Part shown: piece by piece, positions 52,826 through 62,310 of the stretch
Numbering within the stretch: the first letter of the stretch is position 1
How the letters are laid out: every line of letters begins with the position of its first letter
Origin: Trinickia diaoshuihuensis
GTDB taxonomy: Bacteria > Pseudomonadota > Gammaproteobacteria > Burkholderiales > Burkholderiaceae
Length of the DNA stretch: 64,000 nt
Direction: 5' to 3'
Assembly (NCBI RefSeq): GCF_003390925.1
Contig: NZ_QUBS01000082.1
Span: forward strand, 124,001-188,000
The notes under the pieces: generated by a model
Databases searched by the model: none
What the model saw: only the letters and a program-made list of their open reading frames with translations
Told to the model about the DNA's origin: nothing
Made by a program: the position numbers and the translations under genes

Positions 52826-53334
52826 TTTCCCTCAATGTGAATGGCGTACAACATCGGCTCGACATCGATCCATCGACACCGCTGCTCTACGTCTTGCGCA
52901 ACGATCTGAAACTGCACGGCGCCAAGTTCGGCTGCGGGATGGGCCAATGCGGCGCGTGTACGGTCATCGTGGACGGGGAGGCCACCTTCTCTTGCGTGAT
53001 ACCCGTTAGCGCGATCGGTCCGCGCCCGGTACGAACGCTCGAAAGCCTCGGCACGGCCGAGCATCCGGGGCTGCTGCAGCATGCGTTCATCAAGCATCAA
53101 GCGGCGCAATGCGGCTATTGCATCGCCGGCATGATCATGCGTGCCCAGTCGCTGCTGGAGCGCAACCCGCACCCCACCGAGCAGGAAGTGCGCGCGCATA
53201 TGGAACCGAACCTCTGCCGGTGCGGCACGCATACGCGTATTCTCGCCGCCATTCGAGAAGTCGCGGGTCTGCCCGAGCCCGAAGGCGCGTCCGCCACGGC
53301 ACAACTTCACACGCAAGCGAAGGCCACACGATGA
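52822..53334 (+). CDS. [2Fe-2S] subunit of Mo-hydroxylase (IorA/NicA-like)
   Basis: 170 residues. First cluster: KFGCGMGQCGACTVIVDG with its distal Cys in FSCVIP. Second, helical cluster: QCGYCIAGMIMRAQSLL and NLCRCGTHTRILAAI. This is the small subunit of the xanthine oxidase family in the form used by isoquinoline 1-oxidoreductase, nicotinate dehydrogenase and periplasmic aldehyde oxidases. It passes electrons from molybdenum to the cytochrome. Start and stop both overlap neighbours by four bases. Confidence 0.93.
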   Translation: MISLNVNGVQHRLDIDPSTPLLYVLRNDLKLHGAKFGCGMGQCGACTVIVDGEATFSCVIPVSAIGPRPVRTLESLGTAEHPGLLQHAFIKHQAAQCGYCIAGMIMRAQSLLERNPHPTEQEVRAHMEPNLCRCGTHTRILAAIREVAGLPEPEGASATAQLHTQAKATR

Positions 53335-55595
53335 GCAACCAAGACGATTTCATCGACGAGGGCCGCCGGCGGTTCATGATCTCCGGCGCCTTGTTCGTCG
53401 CGTTCAGCATGGCGCCGGGCAAGGCCGCGTTCGCGCAAGAAGTCATTGCCGATGAAGGCGCGGCCGTCCATATCGGCAAAGCTACCCAAGCGCTCGCGGG
53501 GAGTCTCAAAACCAATCCTTTTCTCGATGCTTGGATCAAGATCACGCCCGAGGGAAAAGTCACCGTGTTCACCGGCAAGGTCGAACTCGGGACGGGCGTG
53601 CGCACCGCGCTGCTGCAAATCGCGGCCGAAGAGTTGGACATGGCGCCGCCGTTGATCACATTCCTGACGGCGGACACAGGCGCATCGCCCGACGAAGGGC
53701 TGACGGCGGGCAGCCATACGATCGCCGATAGCGGCAGCGCCCTACTCAATGCGGCTGCCCAGGTTCGTTCACTGCTCGTCGATGCGGCCGCAAAGCACTT
53801 CAACGTCGACAGCGCGGTGCTCGTCGTGACCGACGCCGTCATCCGCACGAGAGACGGACGTGAGATGACCTATGGGCAAGCGGTCGGCCTCGTCGATCTG
53901 CACCGGATGGCCAGCGCCAAGTCCCCGCTCAAAGACCCGAAGACGTTCCGGACGATCGGCACGTCCGTGCCGCGGCTCGACATACCGTCCAAAGTCACGG
54001 GCGGCGTGAGTTACGTCCAAGACATGTCGCTTCCGGGCATGCTGCATGCCCGCGTCGTGATGCCTCCCGTCTACGACGCCAAATTGATTTCCTGCGACGA
54101 AGCGGCGGTCGCGAGGATGCCCGGCGTCGTCAAGATCGCCCGCAACGGCAGCATGCTTGCCGTCGTCGCCGAGGGCGAATGGCAGGCGATCGTGGCGCAA
54201 CGCGCACTCTCGGCAAGCAGCCGATGGACGGCCGGGCGAGCGCTGCCCAATCCGGACACCGTCCACGACGATCTAAAGAAGATCTCGACGCAGAAGATCA
54301 AGATCGCCGATTTCCATGAACCGGCGGCGCCGGCGGTCAAGACGCTAAGCGCGCGCTTTACGAAGCGCTATCTGATGCACGGCTCGATCGGGCCATCTTG
54401 CGCCGTCGCGATTTTCGACGGCGCATCGCTCTCGGTCTGGACGCATTCGCAAGGCGTTTATCCGCTGCGCGATGCGCTGGCCGAAATGCTCTCGATGGAG
54501 AAAGCGAACGTTCGATGCATCCACACGGAAGGCTCGGGATGCTACGGCCATAACGGTGCGGACGACGTGGCGGCCCACGCCGCGCTCATCGCCAGCGCGA
54601 TGCCGGGACACCCGATCCGCGTCCAGTGGATGCGCGAACAGGAACACACGTGGGATCACTTCACACCCGCGATGGTCACCGAAGTCACGGCTTCCCTCGA
54701 TTCGAGCGGACAGATCGTCGACTGGAAGTACGCGCTATGGAGCAGTTCGCATAACGAACGCATCGTCAACGCGGGTCGCCTGTTGCCGGCACGCATGTTG
54801 GAAAAGCCGTTCGTTTCCGCGCCGTCCGTGCCGATGCTGCAACCGGAGGGCGGCGGTGACCGGAACGGGATTCCGCTCTACTCGCTGCCCAACATGGACG
54901 TGATGAACAACTTCTCGCCGACGATGCCTTTGCAAACGTCGGCGATGCGGTCCCTGGGCGCGCACTTCAACGTATTGACGATCGAGAGCACGATGGACGA
55001 CCTGGCGCACATGGCCGGCATCGATCCCGTCGAGTTTCGTCTACGGCATATGCGCAATGCGCGCGCCCGTGACGTCATCGAATTGGCCGCGCGTCGATTC
55101 GGCTGGCCGCGGCCACCCCGCGCCCGAAATCACGGCGTGGGTTTCGCCTTCGCGCAGTACAAGAATTTGATGGCCTATGTGGCGATGGCGGTCGAGGTCT
55201 CGGTCGAGCCCGAAACGGGCCATGTCACGCTCGAACGCGCGGTGGCCGCGGTCGATGCCGGGCAGATCGTCAATCCGGACGGCATTCGCAATCAGATCGA
55301 AGGCGGCATCGTGCAGTCGGCAAGCTGGACGCTCTACGAGGCGCTGCGCTATGACACCGAGCGTATCCGCAGTTTCGACTGGGGCACCTATCCGATCCTG
55401 CGATTTTCCTCGGTTCCGCAGCGTATCGAGGTGCATTTGATCGATCGTCCGGGCGCCCCGTTCCTGGGCGCGGCCGAAGCCTCGATGGGCCCGACCGCCG
55501 GCGCCCTCGCCAACGCCTTGTTCGATGCCACCGGGAAGCGAATACGCGAGTTGCCGCTCGCGGGCGAGAAGCTCAGAAAGCTGATAGAAGCGTGA
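53331..55595 (+). CDS. Molybdopterin-binding subunit of Mo-hydroxylase (IorB-like)
   Basis: 754 residues. RRRFMISGALFVAFSMAPGKAAFA is a twin-arginine-like signal (RRRFMIS), implying folded export to the periplasm together with its Fe-S partner. The catalytic domain shows DAWIKITPEGKVTVFTGKVELGTG, GSGCYGHNGADD, LRSLGAHFN-type (MRSLGAHFNVL) and the end APFLGAAEASMGPTAGALANAL, where AEAS replaces the GE(P/S) of XdhB but keeps the Glu. This matches IorB/aldehyde dehydrogenase large subunits. Substrate could be an N-heterocycle or aldehyde; undetermined. It starts with an ATGA overlap. Confidence 0.92.
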   Translation: MSNQDDFIDEGRRRFMISGALFVAFSMAPGKAAFAQEVIADEGAAVHIGKATQALAGSLKTNPFLDAWIKITPEGKVTVFTGKVELGTGVRTALLQIAAEELDMAPPLITFLTADTGASPDEGLTAGSHTIADSGSALLNAAAQVRSLLVDAAAKHFNVDSAVLVVTDAVIRTRDGREMTYGQAVGLVDLHRMASAKSPLKDPKTFRTIGTSVPRLDIPSKVTGGVSYVQDMSLPGMLHARVVMPPVYDAKLISCDEAAVARMPGVVKIARNGSMLAVVAEGEWQAIVAQRALSASSRWTAGRALPNPDTVHDDLKKISTQKIKIADFHEPAAPAVKTLSARFTKRYLMHGSIGPSCAVAIFDGASLSVWTHSQGVYPLRDALAEMLSMEKANVRCIHTEGSGCYGHNGADDVAAHAALIASAMPGHPIRVQWMREQEHTWDHFTPAMVTEVTASLDSSGQIVDWKYALWSSSHNERIVNAGRLLPARMLEKPFVSAPSVPMLQPEGGGDRNGIPLYSLPNMDVMNNFSPTMPLQTSAMRSLGAHFNVLTIESTMDDLAHMAGIDPVEFRLRHMRNARARDVIELAARRFGWPRPPRARNHGVGFAFAQYKNLMAYVAMAVEVSVEPETGHVTLERAVAAVDAGQIVNPDGIRNQIEGGIVQSASWTLYEALRYDTERIRSFDWGTYPILRFSSVPQRIEVHLIDRPGAPFLGAAEASMGPTAGALANALFDATGKRIRELPLAGEKLRKLIEA

Positions 55596-55727
55596 GGAGA
55601 GGCAATATGAAACGATTCTTGATTTTCTTTCAAATATGTCTTGATTCTGAACCGGTGTAAATTGCCGGCCCCGTCAGGCAGACTTTTACTGCGGCCCGGT
55701 TTGCGGCCGACCCGACGGTGGAGCGCC

Positions 55728-56147
55728 ATGACGATAAACCTCGAAAGTGCCGGATCTCAGGGCCTCGCTCCTCGCGGCGTGCGCCGGATTACGTGGCTGT
55801 GCGATGCGCTGACTATCCTTGAGTCCGACTTGGCCGCCGAGCTGTCGATGACGGAAGTCGCCGCGTCCGTCAATCAATCCACCGCCCATTTTTTTCGGGC
55901 GTTTAGGCTGGGCGTGGGACAAACGCCCCATCAATGGAGATTGAACGCGCGCATCGCCGCCGCCCAGTCCGATTTGGTCGCGCGCTCCATTTGCACGGCC
56001 GATATTGCCCACAAATACGGCTTCAATGATCAGGCCCATTTCACGCGAGTCTTCAAGCGGATCGTCGGACAAACACCCGCGGCCTGGCGCGATAGAACTA
56101 GCGGGCGAATTCCGTCCCGCGCACGGCGTCGATCAGGTAATCGATAA
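55728..56147 (+). CDS. AraC HTH protein lacking an effector domain
   Basis: 139 residues, essentially the AraC DNA-binding domain alone (LAAELSMTEVAASVNQSTAHFFRAFRLGVGQTPHQW, in part; then IAHKYGFNDQAHFTRVFKRIVGQTPAAWR). AraC proteins usually have about 280-300 residues, so the sensor part is missing, like MarA/SoxS-type one-domain regulators. GGTGGAG before the ATG supports the start. It follows the Mo-hydroxylase operon after 132 bases and its last 50 bases overlap a convergent LysR gene. Confidence 0.85.
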   Translation: MTINLESAGSQGLAPRGVRRITWLCDALTILESDLAAELSMTEVAASVNQSTAHFFRAFRLGVGQTPHQWRLNARIAAAQSDLVARSICTADIAHKYGFNDQAHFTRVFKRIVGQTPAAWRDRTSGRIPSRARRRSGNR

Positions 56148-57000
56148 ATGAAGCTACGCGCGCCGAGGTCGCGGTATTGCGGTAGTACACCGCGTTGATG
56201 GGCTGCCATACCTCTTGCGTCTGACGCGCAAAGAGTTGCACCAGCGCCCCGTCGCGACGATCGCCCGCGGTCATGAAGTCGGACAGGCAAACGATACCCG
56301 CCCCCGCCAAGGCCAGTTGTCGTAGGGTTTCTCCGCTCGACGAAACGATGGCCGGCGCGATCCGATACGGCTCATTGTCCACGCCGGCTATGGGCCAGAC
56401 ATTGAGGGTCTCGGGCCGAGTAAATCCCAGCAACGCGTGCCGTGACAGATCGCTTACGCGCTTGGGGTGCCCATGCGCGTCGAGATAGGGGGGACTCGCC
56501 AGGATGCGCATGCGGCTACGGCCGACCGCCTTGCGATGCAACGTGGAATCCCTGAGCGGGCCGATCCGGATGGCGACGTCGGTGCGCCGCTCCAGCAAAT
56601 CGATAATGTCTTCATTGCTGTTCAGTTCGAGCTCGACCTGCGGATAACGCGCCCGATAGCCCTGCACGAGCGGCACGATCACGTGCAGCATGAACGGCGT
56701 TGCGGCATCCACGCGCAGCCGCCCCGATGGACGTTCCCGGCGCGCGGCCATTTGCTCCTCCGCGCCCTCGACCGACGCGATAATCGCTCGCGCGTCGCTC
56801 AGAAACGCGCGCCCCTCCTCCGTCAGCTCGAGCCGCCGCGTGGTACGCCGCAGCAGCGTGGTTTTGAGCTTCTCCTCCAACCGTCCCAACGTGCGGCTCG
56901 TCGCCGACACGGTCAGGTCGAGCTGCTGCGCGGCGGCAGTAATGGAACCGCTATCGACAACGCTCACGAACGCTTGCAACTCGTCGAGTGTGATCTTCAT
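56098..57000 (-). CDS. LysR-family transcriptional regulator
   Basis: 300 residues. HTH: FVSVVDSGSITAAAQQLDLTVSATSRTLGRLEEKL (parts SGSITAAAQQLDLTVSATSR). Effector domain: GRLRVDAATPFMLHVIVPL, ERRTDVAIRIGPLRDSTLHRK, LALAGAGIVCLSDFM. The ATG giving MKITLDELQ was chosen; a longer start 39 bases upstream is AT-rich and unlikely. It is convergent with and overlaps the AraC gene by 50 bases, and is divergent from the multicopper oxidase gene. Confidence 0.92.
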   Translation of the reverse strand: MKITLDELQAFVSVVDSGSITAAAQQLDLTVSATSRTLGRLEEKLKTTLLRRTTRRLELTEEGRAFLSDARAIIASVEGAEEQMAARRERPSGRLRVDAATPFMLHVIVPLVQGYRARYPQVELELNSNEDIIDLLERRTDVAIRIGPLRDSTLHRKAVGRSRMRILASPPYLDAHGHPKRVSDLSRHALLGFTRPETLNVWPIAGVDNEPYRIAPAIVSSSGETLRQLALAGAGIVCLSDFMTAGDRRDGALVQLFARQTQEVWQPINAVYYRNTATSARVASFIDYLIDAVRGTEFAR

Positions 57001-57456
57001 TTTTGATTTGAAAACAAAACGACTTGGTTTATAGATCACTTTTTAAGCAAAAGTAAAGCACGGCGCTCCATCTCGCGCGTGTGGATGCCGGAACCTCGAT
57101 CGCGCCGCCCGTACGCCGTACACTAGGCGTCTGCGCGTGTACTTTTCGGCGGGACCCAGGTCGCCATCCCCGAAGCTTAGCGTCCGCACTCACAACGTTA
57201 TGAATTTTTTCCTGCGAACTTGACCGACGAACGCGCCAGAAGGCGCAGCCTTCGGCCCTCCGATTCCGCCCGTAATCAAATAAAAAAGTGATTTTCGGAC
57301 AATAAACATTCATTTCAGGCGCAGAAATTCTTTTTTAATCGCTTCATTGCTAGGCTTTTCCAAGTGCTAGTGGCGAGTGCCGAGCAGTTCGCCGGCCCGG
57401 CTTACAGCACGTTTGCAATTCCCCCACACCATACCGATCGCTACGCGGAGTTATTT
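57001..57456. promoter_or_regulatory. AT-rich divergent regulatory region, LysR/multicopper oxidase
   Basis: About 456 bases without a supportable gene. The parts near both starts are AT-rich (57001-57060 and 57275-57360). ATCACTTTTT (57035-57044) and its reverse complement AAAAAGTGAT (57283-57292) form a widely spaced inverted pair that might be operators of the LysR protein. The small frames here are Arg-rich noise. Confidence 0.45.
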
Positions 57457-59709
57457 ATGCGGTTGTTCACTCGGTTGCTCGCCGCGGTGGCGGCTTGCGC
57501 GTCGCTCTCGCTTTGCGCGCCTGCGGCGGCTGCGCCAAGCTCGGCGCGTTCGTTCGTCGATCTCGATCCCGGTCCGCGAGCCGCGCTCGCACAGCCCGTC
57601 GCACGCGGCGCCCGGGCCTTGGCAACGCCCGTCTGCGGCGGCCCCGGCTATGTCGCCTATGGATCGAGCTTGATCACGCTGACCGCGGGCTACTCGTCCT
57701 ACAGCATCTACAACCCTTTGACGGACGCCTACGACCAAGTCAACGTGCGCGCCTACAATGGATGCCCGACCGGGCCGACGATTTACGTCAATCCCGGGCA
57801 AACGTTGAAGATGCAAGTCAACAATACGTTGCCGGCCGAATCGGACGCGACGTGCCCGCAAAATCCATCGCACGACAGTCCGCATTGCTTCAACACCGTG
57901 AATTTGCATCTGCATGGAATGCATGTCTCGCCTTCCGGCAATAGCGACAACGTCTTCATGAGCGTCCCGCCGGGCAGCTCGGCCAATTACGCTTACCAAA
58001 TTCCGGCCGACCATCCGGCCGGAACGTTTTGGTATCACTCGCACCACCACGGCTCGACCGCGATCGACGCCGCCAGCGGTATGGAAGGCGTGCTGATCGT
58101 TCGCGGTAAACGCACGGCGGCCAATCGCGCGGCCAACGGCGGCCTCGCCGACATCGATACGATCCTGCACGATCGCTCGGGCACGCCGTTCCCCGAACAC
58201 GTCTTCCTGTTCCAGCAGATCGAATACGGCTGCTTCGCCGATGCGCAAGCCACCGCCCCGCTTGCCGATCCCGTAACGTTCGCATGGGTGTGCCCGTCCG
58301 GCAGCGTGGGCGAGTTGCGCAACTACACGAACCAGTTGAACTTCGTGGCCGATCCGCGCCCCGGTCACACGGGCCAGAAAAATTCGACGTGGGAGATCTC
58401 CGGGCGCTTTACGCAAATCAACGGTGTCGTGCAGCCGATGTTTCCGACGGCCACCGGTTTTTTGCCGGCGGGCCAGATTCAGCGTTGGCGGCTCGTGCAC
58501 GGCGGCGATCGCGACACGATCAACCTGAAAGTGGTGCAAGCGAATCTGGCGGTCGTCGGTGGGACCCGGAACGCCGTGGCGAGCGCGAGCGACATCGACA
58601 ACGCCGCGCGAGCCGCGCGGGCGCTATTGGCCGGCGCGCACACCCGCGCGCAAACTGCCACCACGCTCGATCAACTGTGCGGCGGAGAAGTCGTGAAGCA
58701 AGTGGAAATCGCCGACGACGGGTTGACCCGCGATGCCATGATCGAGGAAGACGTCGATACGCTGAACCCCGGTTATCGCCGCGATGTGCTCGTTGCATTC
58801 CCGCAGCCGGGGCTGTATTGCATCCTCGACGAAGCCGCGGATGCGTCATCGACGATCGCGTACCAATCCGGCGCCGACAAGGTCAAGGATCGCCGCTTGC
58901 TCGCGTTCGTGCGCATCGGCCAAGGCACCACCGTGCCCGACTATGCGCCCGACGGCCTCGGTCACTCGAAATACTGGCAATACGTGCGCAATTCGCTCGT
59001 CGATGCGAACGGCGATTTGCCCGCCGACGTTCTGGCGAATCTGCGTACGCTCGACACGCATGTCTACGCGCCGGAGCAGCCGCTCACCGGGCCGATCAAC
59101 AAGCAAGTGCCGATGCTGATGAACGTCGCCGTCGCGAACGGCAAGCCGCAATTCGTCATGAACTCGCAGCTATACGATCCCGCGCGGATCGACTATACGG
59201 CGGTCCTCGGCACGACGGACGAATGGCGCATCGCCGCCGGCGGCAACGGCGGACACATCTTTCATATCCACGTGAATCCGTTCGAGATCGTCGATGTCCT
59301 CAACACGCATGGCGTCTCGATCTACGATTCGAGCGGCAATTGCACGGCAGCCGAGCTGGCCACCGGCGATGCGGAGTACTGCACGTTGCGCGGCGTATTT
59401 CTCGATACCATATTCATCAAACCCGGCTACACGGTCGTCATGCGCACGCAGTACAAGGACTTCACGGGCGAATTCGTCATGCACTGCCATGTGCTCGACC
59501 ATGAGGACGCGGGGATGATGGCCAATGTCTCGATCGTGACGCCGACAACGGCCCTGATCTCGCACTTGACGGCCCCGCTCACGCGCGCCAAGGCGAACGT
59601 CGATGCGTTTGTCGACACGCTGCGCTACGGCAAGCAACGCTCGGCCCAACTGGCCTTCACGGCGCCGATATGCGGTACCGGCAATACGCAGACGTTCGCG
59701 GCGAAGTGA
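57457..59709 (+). CDS. Secreted multicopper oxidase
   Basis: 750 residues, longer than typical CueO-like enzymes (about 500). Signal peptide MRLFTRLLAAVAACASLSL to APAAAA. Copper ligands are all visible: NLHLHGMHVSPSG, FWYHSHHHGSTAIDAASGMEG (in part WYHSHHHGS), HIFHIHVNPFEIVD, and the type 1 site MHCHVLDHEDAGMM with the His-Cys-His, His and axial Met. Central insertions (about 230-430) account for the length. It oxidises phenolics, metals or similar in the periplasm/outside. GGAG before the ATG supports the start over an upstream frame. A short LuxR-type gene follows. Confidence 0.93.
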   Translation: MRLFTRLLAAVAACASLSLCAPAAAAPSSARSFVDLDPGPRAALAQPVARGARALATPVCGGPGYVAYGSSLITLTAGYSSYSIYNPLTDAYDQVNVRAYNGCPTGPTIYVNPGQTLKMQVNNTLPAESDATCPQNPSHDSPHCFNTVNLHLHGMHVSPSGNSDNVFMSVPPGSSANYAYQIPADHPAGTFWYHSHHHGSTAIDAASGMEGVLIVRGKRTAANRAANGGLADIDTILHDRSGTPFPEHVFLFQQIEYGCFADAQATAPLADPVTFAWVCPSGSVGELRNYTNQLNFVADPRPGHTGQKNSTWEISGRFTQINGVVQPMFPTATGFLPAGQIQRWRLVHGGDRDTINLKVVQANLAVVGGTRNAVASASDIDNAARAARALLAGAHTRAQTATTLDQLCGGEVVKQVEIADDGLTRDAMIEEDVDTLNPGYRRDVLVAFPQPGLYCILDEAADASSTIAYQSGADKVKDRRLLAFVRIGQGTTVPDYAPDGLGHSKYWQYVRNSLVDANGDLPADVLANLRTLDTHVYAPEQPLTGPINKQVPMLMNVAVANGKPQFVMNSQLYDPARIDYTAVLGTTDEWRIAAGGNGGHIFHIHVNPFEIVDVLNTHGVSIYDSSGNCTAAELATGDAEYCTLRGVFLDTIFIKPGYTVVMRTQYKDFTGEFVMHCHVLDHEDAGMMANVSIVTPTTALISHLTAPLTRAKANVDAFVDTLRYGKQRSAQLAFTAPICGTGNTQTFAAK

Positions 59710-59868
59710 TGGGAAGCCCGCGGCGGCATGGTCAATCGCACATAGCCTGCATGTGACTTGGCCGATGGCATTCGCGGGGCTCGTCGCTATATGCTTTCTC
59801 CGGTATGCCTAGCAGGGCCCCGCCGCGTATGACGAAAACGCGGCGCGGGGCGCGCAAGCGGAGAAGCT

Positions 59869-60090
59869 ATGAGCCATTTGAACGAGGTGTTCGCGCCGCT
59901 GACCGAGCGCGAATTCGGGGTGTTGGATTGGCTGAAGGAAGGCAAAACGAATGCGCAGATCGGCGCCATCCTCGGCATCAGCGAACGCACGGTCAAATTT
60001 CACGTCGCCAACATTCGCGAGAAACTGAAGGCATCGAGCCGCAGCCACGTGGTCGCGCTCGCCTACTCGCACGATCTGCTCAAGCGCTGA
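59869..60090 (+). CDS. Minimal LuxR/GerE-type HTH protein
   Basis: 73 residues consisting only of the GerE DNA-binding domain: LTEREFGVLDWLKEGKTNAQIGAILGISERTVKFHVANIREKL (parts LTEREFGVLDWLKEGKTN and GISERTVKFHVANIREKL). Full LuxR or NarL proteins have 200 or more residues, so the sensing or receiver part is missing. GAGAAGCT precedes the ATG. The last 11 bases overlap a convergent LysR gene. It could act as an orphan regulator or be a fragment with intact expression signals. Confidence 0.85.
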   Translation: MSHLNEVFAPLTEREFGVLDWLKEGKTNAQIGAILGISERTVKFHVANIREKLKASSRSHVVALAYSHDLLKR

Positions 60091-60994
60091 GCGCTTGGCG
60101 CGCGGCAGTCTCCCCCGTTTCTTCGAGCGCTCGCATAAAGTGACGTACGCCCGCCGTCTGCGCACGCGCGCGCCACAACAAGTGGATGTCCACCGCCAGC
60201 GGCAGCCAGTCGATCCGCTTGAACACGACCCCGGGCGGGCTCATCCGCTGCATGCTCGATTGCATGACCGCCGCCCCGAGCCTCGCGCTGACGAGACCGA
60301 GCGTCGTCGAAACCTGCGCCACCTCGAATTGAATATCGGGCGTGAAGCCCGATGCCGCGCAGGCCGCTAGAAAGCGCTCGCGCGCCGCGGGGTTCAGCGC
60401 CTTCGGCAAAGCGATCCAAGGCATGCCGTCCAAATCGCTCGGCGCTATCTCCGGCTTCGCCGCTAACGGATGATCGTCCGCGATCGCGAGCACGAACGGC
60501 TCGCTCGTCAGCAAACGGCTAGTCAGCGATTCGCTAGGCTTCGGCAGGTTATAGACGAACGCGATGTCGATCAGCGACCGTTCGAGCGCATCGATCTGCT
60601 CGCCCGAGCGCATGGCCGCGAGCTTCAAATTGACCCGGGGATGCGTGGCCCTGAAATGGCGCAGCGCGGCCGGCAACCGCCCGTTGTGAATAATGCCCTC
60701 GCAATACCCGATCGACAGAGAGCACGCCTCGCCTTTGCCGACCTGTCGCGCCCGTTCCTCGATACGCTCGGCCTGGCTCAACAAAGCGCGCGCCTGTTCG
60801 AGAAAATCGCGCCCGGCCGGCGTGAGCCGCACGCGCTGCTTGATCCGCTCGAACAGTTGCAACCCGAGATGATCCTCGAGTTGCCGGATCTGCCGGGAAA
60901 GCGGCGACTGGGAGATGTGCAGCCGCTCGGCGGCGCGCGCGACATGCTCGGTTTCGGCCACCGCCACGAAGTACCTCAGTTGCTGCAGCTCCAT
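60080..60994 (-). CDS. LysR-family transcriptional regulator
   Basis: 304 residues. HTH: MELQQLRYFVAVAETEHVARAAERLHISQSPLSRQIRQLE (parts ELQQLRYFVAVAETEHVARA and HISQSPLSRQIRQLE), effector domain with SLSIGYCEGIIHNGRLPAAL and LGLVSARLGAAVMQSSM. It is similar in style to the BenM/CatR and CynR subgroup. It is divergent from the Bcr/CflA transporter with 104 bases between, so it probably controls it. Confidence 0.92.
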   Translation of the reverse strand: MELQQLRYFVAVAETEHVARAAERLHISQSPLSRQIRQLEDHLGLQLFERIKQRVRLTPAGRDFLEQARALLSQAERIEERARQVGKGEACSLSIGYCEGIIHNGRLPAALRHFRATHPRVNLKLAAMRSGEQIDALERSLIDIAFVYNLPKPSESLTSRLLTSEPFVLAIADDHPLAAKPEIAPSDLDGMPWIALPKALNPAARERFLAACAASGFTPDIQFEVAQVSTTLGLVSARLGAAVMQSSMQRMSPPGVVFKRIDWLPLAVDIHLLWRARAQTAGVRHFMRALEETGETAARQALSA

Positions 60995-61098
60995 GGTTGA
61001 GTCCTTTTTCGCATCAACTGTGATCGATTAAGTCTTGGACGGCATTATATCGAGTCGCTAAGCTTCCGTCCTGTGATCAGCACCATGGAAGCATCGCC

Positions 61099-62310
61099 AT
61101 GCATCAGGCTCGCCGCACCATTCCTCAAGGGGTACTGCTCGTGACGCTCGTCCTACTGAGCGCGAGCGGACTCGTCGCCTCCGACATCAATTTACCGGGC
61201 ATGCCGCTGGCGGCACGGGCGTTTGGTACGCCTATCTCCGCCTTGCAGCACACGTTCAGCGTCTACATCGTCGGGCTCGCGCTCGCGCAAGCGCTTTACG
61301 GTCCGCTCTCGGACGCCTACGGACGGCGCCGTCTCGTCATCGGCGGCATGCTGCTTTATGCCGCCGCTTCCGTCGGCTGCTCGCTGGCCCCGAACGTCAC
61401 GGCGTTCGGTCTCGCACGCATCGTTCAGGCACTCGGCGCGGGCGCCGGGATGGTTATCGGCCGCGCGATCGTCAGCGATATCTTCGATGCGAAGAAAGCC
61501 GCGCATACGTTCACGACGATCATGCCGATCGTCGGCGCCTCGCCCGCGCTCGCACCGCTCATCGGCGGCTATATCACGACCTACGTCTCTTGGCGCGCGC
61601 CGTTCTTGTTCACGGCCGCGCTGGGAATTGCCGCCGCCGTGCTGCTGACCGTCTACGTTCCGGAGACGGTGCCCAAGGCGAATCGGCATAGCAATCTGGC
61701 GCGCACGTTCCGTAGCTACCCGATGCTGCTCGTCCAGTCGCGGTTTTGGTCGTACGCGCTGATCCTGTGCGTGGGCTATGCGGTCTATCTCGGCTATCTC
61801 GCCGCCTCGCCGGTGCTGCTGGTGGGGATGGGGCTGTCGACGAAGACGATCAGCTACTGCTATATGAGCCTATCGGTCACCTATATCGCCGGCAATTTGA
61901 CGTCGCGTCACTTCGCCAAAACATATGGCATCGACCGGCTCATCGGCGTGGGCCTCGCCATTCTCGCCGCCGGCGCGGCATGCTTGATCGCCGCGAGCTT
62001 CGGCCGCGCCACGCCGCTGCCGATGATTCTCGCGATCTCGGTCGTGACGCTCGCGAACGGCTTCATGCTCCCGCTTTCCTTCGCGGGCGGCGTCACGAGC
62101 TTTCCCGAAAGCGCCGGCGCCTCGTCGGGACTCATGGGCGCGATGCACATGATCGCCGGGTCCCTCGCCATCTATCTCGTCGCGGCCCTGCCCGGCACCG
62201 TCGCCGCCCTCGCCGGGTTCGTCACGGCCGTCGCGGCGATCGGATGCGTGGCGTTCCCCGTGCTGCGCCGGTCGCGTGGTTGGACCAATATTCGCGCGAC
62301 GGTTAGCTGA
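61099..62310 (+). CDS. Bcr/CflA-type MFS drug transporter
   Basis: 403 residues with 12 hydrophobic segments. ASGLVASDINLPGMPLAARAFG, LYGPLSDAYGRRRLVIGG (motif A) and RIVQALGAGAGMVIGRAIVSD (motif C region) are characteristic of the Bcr/CflA family, which exports bicyclomycin, chloramphenicol or other compounds. It is divergent from a LysR gene and its last eight bases overlap the convergent FadR-type gene. Confidence 0.9.
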   Translation: MHQARRTIPQGVLLVTLVLLSASGLVASDINLPGMPLAARAFGTPISALQHTFSVYIVGLALAQALYGPLSDAYGRRRLVIGGMLLYAAASVGCSLAPNVTAFGLARIVQALGAGAGMVIGRAIVSDIFDAKKAAHTFTTIMPIVGASPALAPLIGGYITTYVSWRAPFLFTAALGIAAAVLLTVYVPETVPKANRHSNLARTFRSYPMLLVQSRFWSYALILCVGYAVYLGYLAASPVLLVGMGLSTKTISYCYMSLSVTYIAGNLTSRHFAKTYGIDRLIGVGLAILAAGAACLIAASFGRATPLPMILAISVVTLANGFMLPLSFAGGVTSFPESAGASSGLMGAMHMIAGSLAIYLVAALPGTVAALAGFVTAVAAIGCVAFPVLRRSRGWTNIRATVS

